A stretch of 41,941 nucleotides of DNA from the NCBI RefSeq assembly GCF_018614075.1, contig NZ_JAGGOZ010000003.1:1-41941 (forward strand), in the 5' to 3' direction. This document shows, piece by piece, positions 39,841 through 41,941 of this stretch (position 1 is its first letter; each line of letters begins with the position of its first letter). This DNA comes from Streptomyces sp. ISL-94 (GTDB lineage Bacteria > Actinomycetota > Actinomycetes > Streptomycetales > Streptomycetaceae). The notes under the pieces were generated by a model, which did no database searches, had not been told where the DNA came from, and saw nothing but the letters and a program-made list of their open reading frames with translations. Position numbers and translations under genes: made by a program.

Positions 39841-40096
39841 CACGGCAAGACCGACGAAGACTACGCGAGCCACCTGTACGACGACATCCAACGCGCCCAG
39901 GACGAAGGGCAGTCGCTGGGCGTATACCTCAGGGCCCGGGCCCAACAGGTCACTGAACGACGGCGAGGTCTGGGCCGAAGCGATGGCCGTAGGTGTCTGC
40001 AGCGCCATCGGCGGCGCGCTGGTGGGCAAGCTGCTGACCTGGACCGCGGATGCTCCTATGGGCGTCAAGCCGCAGGAGCAAGATCGGTTTGAGTGA
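39841..40096 (+). pseudogene. small hypothetical protein, probably frameshifted
   Basis: One frame reads DEDYASHLYDDIQRAQDEGQSLGVYLRARAQQ and, after a shift near 39,945-39,955, another reads LNDGEVWAEAMAVGVCSAIGGALVGKLLTW to a stop at 40,094-40,096. Together they look like one small protein with an amphipathic start and a hydrophobic end. No clear start is seen. I do not recognise it. The end overlaps the 3' part of the IS110-type gene. Confidence 0.35.
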
Positions 40097-41092
40097 TTTG
40101 CGGTGTTGGTGTGCTGGTCAGGGCGCGGTAGATCTCGCGGGCGACGAATCGCTTGAGGCAGCGGATGATGTCCTTCTTCGAGAGCCCTTCCTTGGTGCGG
40201 CTTCGACGTAGGCGCGGGTGCGTTCGTCGTAGCGCATGCGGACCAGCACGATGGTGTGGAGGGCGTTGTTCGCGGCGCGGTCGCTGCCCCGGTTGAGGCG
40301 GTGGCGGTGGGTGCGGCCGGAGGACGCCGGGATCGGCGCGACGCCGGCCAGGTGCGCGAACGCGCCTTCCGAGCGCATGCGCTCGGGGTTGTCACCGGCC
40401 GAGGCCGGCAGCTGGCCCGCGGTTTCCGGTCCGACGCCGAACAGGTCCAGCAGCTGCGGGGCGGCCTGCTTGACCAGGGGTCCGATTTCGGCGTCGAGTT
40501 CGGCGATCTCGGTATCCATGGCCTGGTGGCGGCGGGCCAGACGTCGCAGTGACGCGCGGGTCGCTGCCAGCGGGCGGGAGAGATCGTCGCCGGGCCGCAG
40601 CCGGGCGAGGGTGCGTATCAGCGGGGCCCGGTCCAGGCCCGCGACCTGTTCGCGCAGCATCGCGGGCGCCGAGACGAGCAGGTTGCGGATCTGGTTCATC
40701 GCCTGGGTGCGGGCCTTGATGGCGCTGCGGCGGGTGACCCGCAGCACCCGCACGGCCTCGACCACGCCGTCCCGGCTCTTGGGGACGCCGGTGGCCCGCC
40801 CGGAAGCCACGGCGGTCGCGGCGGCGTAGGCGTCGATCGGGTCGGACTTGCCCTTCATCCGGCGTGTCTTGCGGTCCGGGCGGTCGACGTCGATGACCGT
40901 GACCCCGGCCGCGACGAGTGTGCCGTGGGAGCGCATCCAGTCCAGCAGGTCCCGGTAGCCGCGGATGGTCGCGGGGAACTCCTGGTCGGCCAGGTGCCGG
41001 CCGATGGAGTCGATCACGGCCGCGTGATGGGTCAGGCCGTGGGTGTCGACTCCGCCGGTGATCTCCGGGCCGTCGTGCGTCATGCTGGTCAT
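40065..41092 (-). pseudogene. IS110-family transposase with internal deletion and 3' frameshift
   Basis: From the ATG at 41,092 the protein has GGVDTHGLTHHAAVID (first Asp), then KSDPIDAYAAATAV (the Asp pair), and a normal C-terminal Tnp20 half (LFGVGPETAGQLPASAGDNPERM, FAHLAGVAPIPASSG). Between GTLVAAGV and TVIDVDRPDR about 20 residues are missing in frame; this is where the family has the EGTGAYG segment with the catalytic Glu of the DEDD set. Near 40,195 one base is lost, and only the shifted frame gives the normal end (TKEGLSKKDIIRCLKRFVAREIYRAL) to a stop at 40,065. It should be inactive. Confidence 0.82.
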
Positions 41093-41413
41093 GTCCGTCC
41101 TTGCCGCTTGTCCGAGCCGAGGGCGGCACGCGCCGGTCGGGCGGGTGGACAAGACAGTGACGGGGCTTCTTGACCAAGCTCCTGACTTGTTCAATTGAGC
41201 CCAGATGCACGGTCTGCAGCCGTAGCGTCCAGGGTGTCGGCCGGCACGGGCCCGCAGTGCTCCTTGCCGCCTTCGGGCTGGCTCGCTGATAGCGTGCCGC
41301 CGCCGGCCGACACCCGCGCGGTGTGGCTCGACAGAGGCATGAAGGTGACGCGACTTCAAGTCAGGGTGCCCACCGCACTCCCGTCCCTGTCTCATCGAGT
41401 GCGAGGCCAGCCT
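41093..41413. other. non-coding DNA between two divergent IS110-type genes
   Basis: No protein gene is supported. In IS110-family elements the DNA next to the transposase gene encodes a bridge RNA, so this 321-base gap may contain the structured RNA region and ends of one or both elements. The stretch GGCTCAATTGAACAAG (minus strand, about 41,184-41,199) is AT-rich and could be an element end or promoter. Confidence 0.4.
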
Positions 41414-41932
41414 GTGATCCTGATCGGTGTCGATCCCCACAAGTCGTCCCACACCGCCGTCGCCGTTGACTCTGCCGGTCATCAGGTGGCCCAGCGCCGG
41501 TTCGTCGTGAACGCGGGTACGTTCCGCCAGCTCATGCGCTGGTGCGAGCAGTGGCCCGAACGCCGCTTCGCCGTCGAAGGCGCCGGCGGTTTGGGCCGTT
41601 CGCTCGCCCAGCAGCTGGCCGCCGCGGGTGAGAACGTGGTCGACGTGCCCTCCACTCTGTCGGCCCGGGCCCGGCTGCTGGCCACCGGCGGAGACCGCAA
41701 GACCGACGCCAAGGACGCCCTCCACATCGCCCAAGTCGCCCTCTTCCGCCATGACCTGCGGCCCGTCGTCCAGGAAGACCAGACCACGATCCTGCGACTG
41801 CTGACCGAGCGGCGAGACGACCTGGTCCACGAGCGCACCCGCGTCCTCAACCGACTCCACGCCGTCCTGCGTGACCTGCTGCCCGGCGGAGCACCCACCG
41901 GACTGTCGGCCGACAAGGCTCAATGCCGGTGA
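41414..41932 (+). pseudogene. IS110-family transposase, N-terminal part
   Basis: The GTG at 41,414 opens ILIGVDPHKSSHTAVAVD, followed by RRFAVEGAGGLGRSLAQQL and GGDRKTDAKDALHIAQVAL. All four acidic residues of the DEDD RuvC-like domain are present (D, E, D, D). The frame stops at 41,930-41,932 after GAPTGLSADKAQCR, about 170 codons in. Family members are about 400 residues with a C-terminal Tnp20/Ser domain, so this copy is cut, either by the window-edge event or another insertion. It is a different subgroup from the minus-strand IS110-type gene. Confidence 0.8.
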
Positions 41933-41941
41933 GTTAGCGAG

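Overview
The window is high-GC actinomycete DNA, most likely Streptomyces. The codon bias, Streptomyces-type protein families (an ars cluster with arsO and arsT, a DUF6153-like protein, an MSMEG_6728-type protein, a TnsA-like fragment) and a type I-E CRISPR repeat of the actinobacterial form all point that way. Gene density is uneven and many genes are cut or frameshifted. This fits an accessory region such as a chromosome arm or large plasmid. No rRNA or tRNA gene was seen.

Left part (1-3,900): a methyltransferase, then a three-gene minus-strand cassette (MarR regulator, small membrane protein, NmrA-like reductase). The cassette has two matching operator-like sites and is bracketed by a 24-bp perfect direct repeat. 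Next (3,895-16,629) comes a metal and metalloid resistance island. It holds trxB/arsT-arsC diverging from arsR-aquaporin-arsO; merR diverging from merB; an HMA protein with a membrane/cupredoxin fusion and a secreted His/Met/Cys protein; a second methyltransferase; a broken DinB gene; arsR-arsN; and arsR diverging from a cysteine-pair peptide, a flavoprotein with a cysteine tail and an MFS exporter. Three ArsR-type and one MerR-type regulator, each beside a palindromic site, control separate transcription units.

Middle part (16,630-22,800): a truncated helicase; a hydrolase cut off by a 1.1-kb element with about 115-bp inverted ends, holding a low-GC secreted protein gene and a TnsA-like fragment; and a 2.1-kb IS630-type element with 31-bp inverted repeats that carries a GNAT acetyltransferase as well as its transposase. 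This IS sits just before a three-repeat type I-E CRISPR remnant, apparently inside the leader. From 22,805 to 27,199 there is a LysR-linked redox cluster (quinone oxidoreductase, homogentisate dioxygenase-like gene, FMN reductase). The dioxygenase-like gene is inactivated by a frameshift, an amber codon and a six-copy heptamer expansion.

Right part (27,200-41,941): a truncated resolvase, a lipoprotein, a broken P-loop ATPase, two secreted wall-active proteins diverging from a membrane-anchored HTH protein, and then a gene graveyard. The graveyard contains a P-loop kinase, lycopene cyclase, MSMEG_6728-type protein, LivK, GH62, an expansin-like protein and a CBM13 lectin domain, all partial or frameshifted. 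It ends in two defective IS110-type transposase genes. Several frameshifts are explained by loss of one base, which raises the question of assembly error versus real decay.
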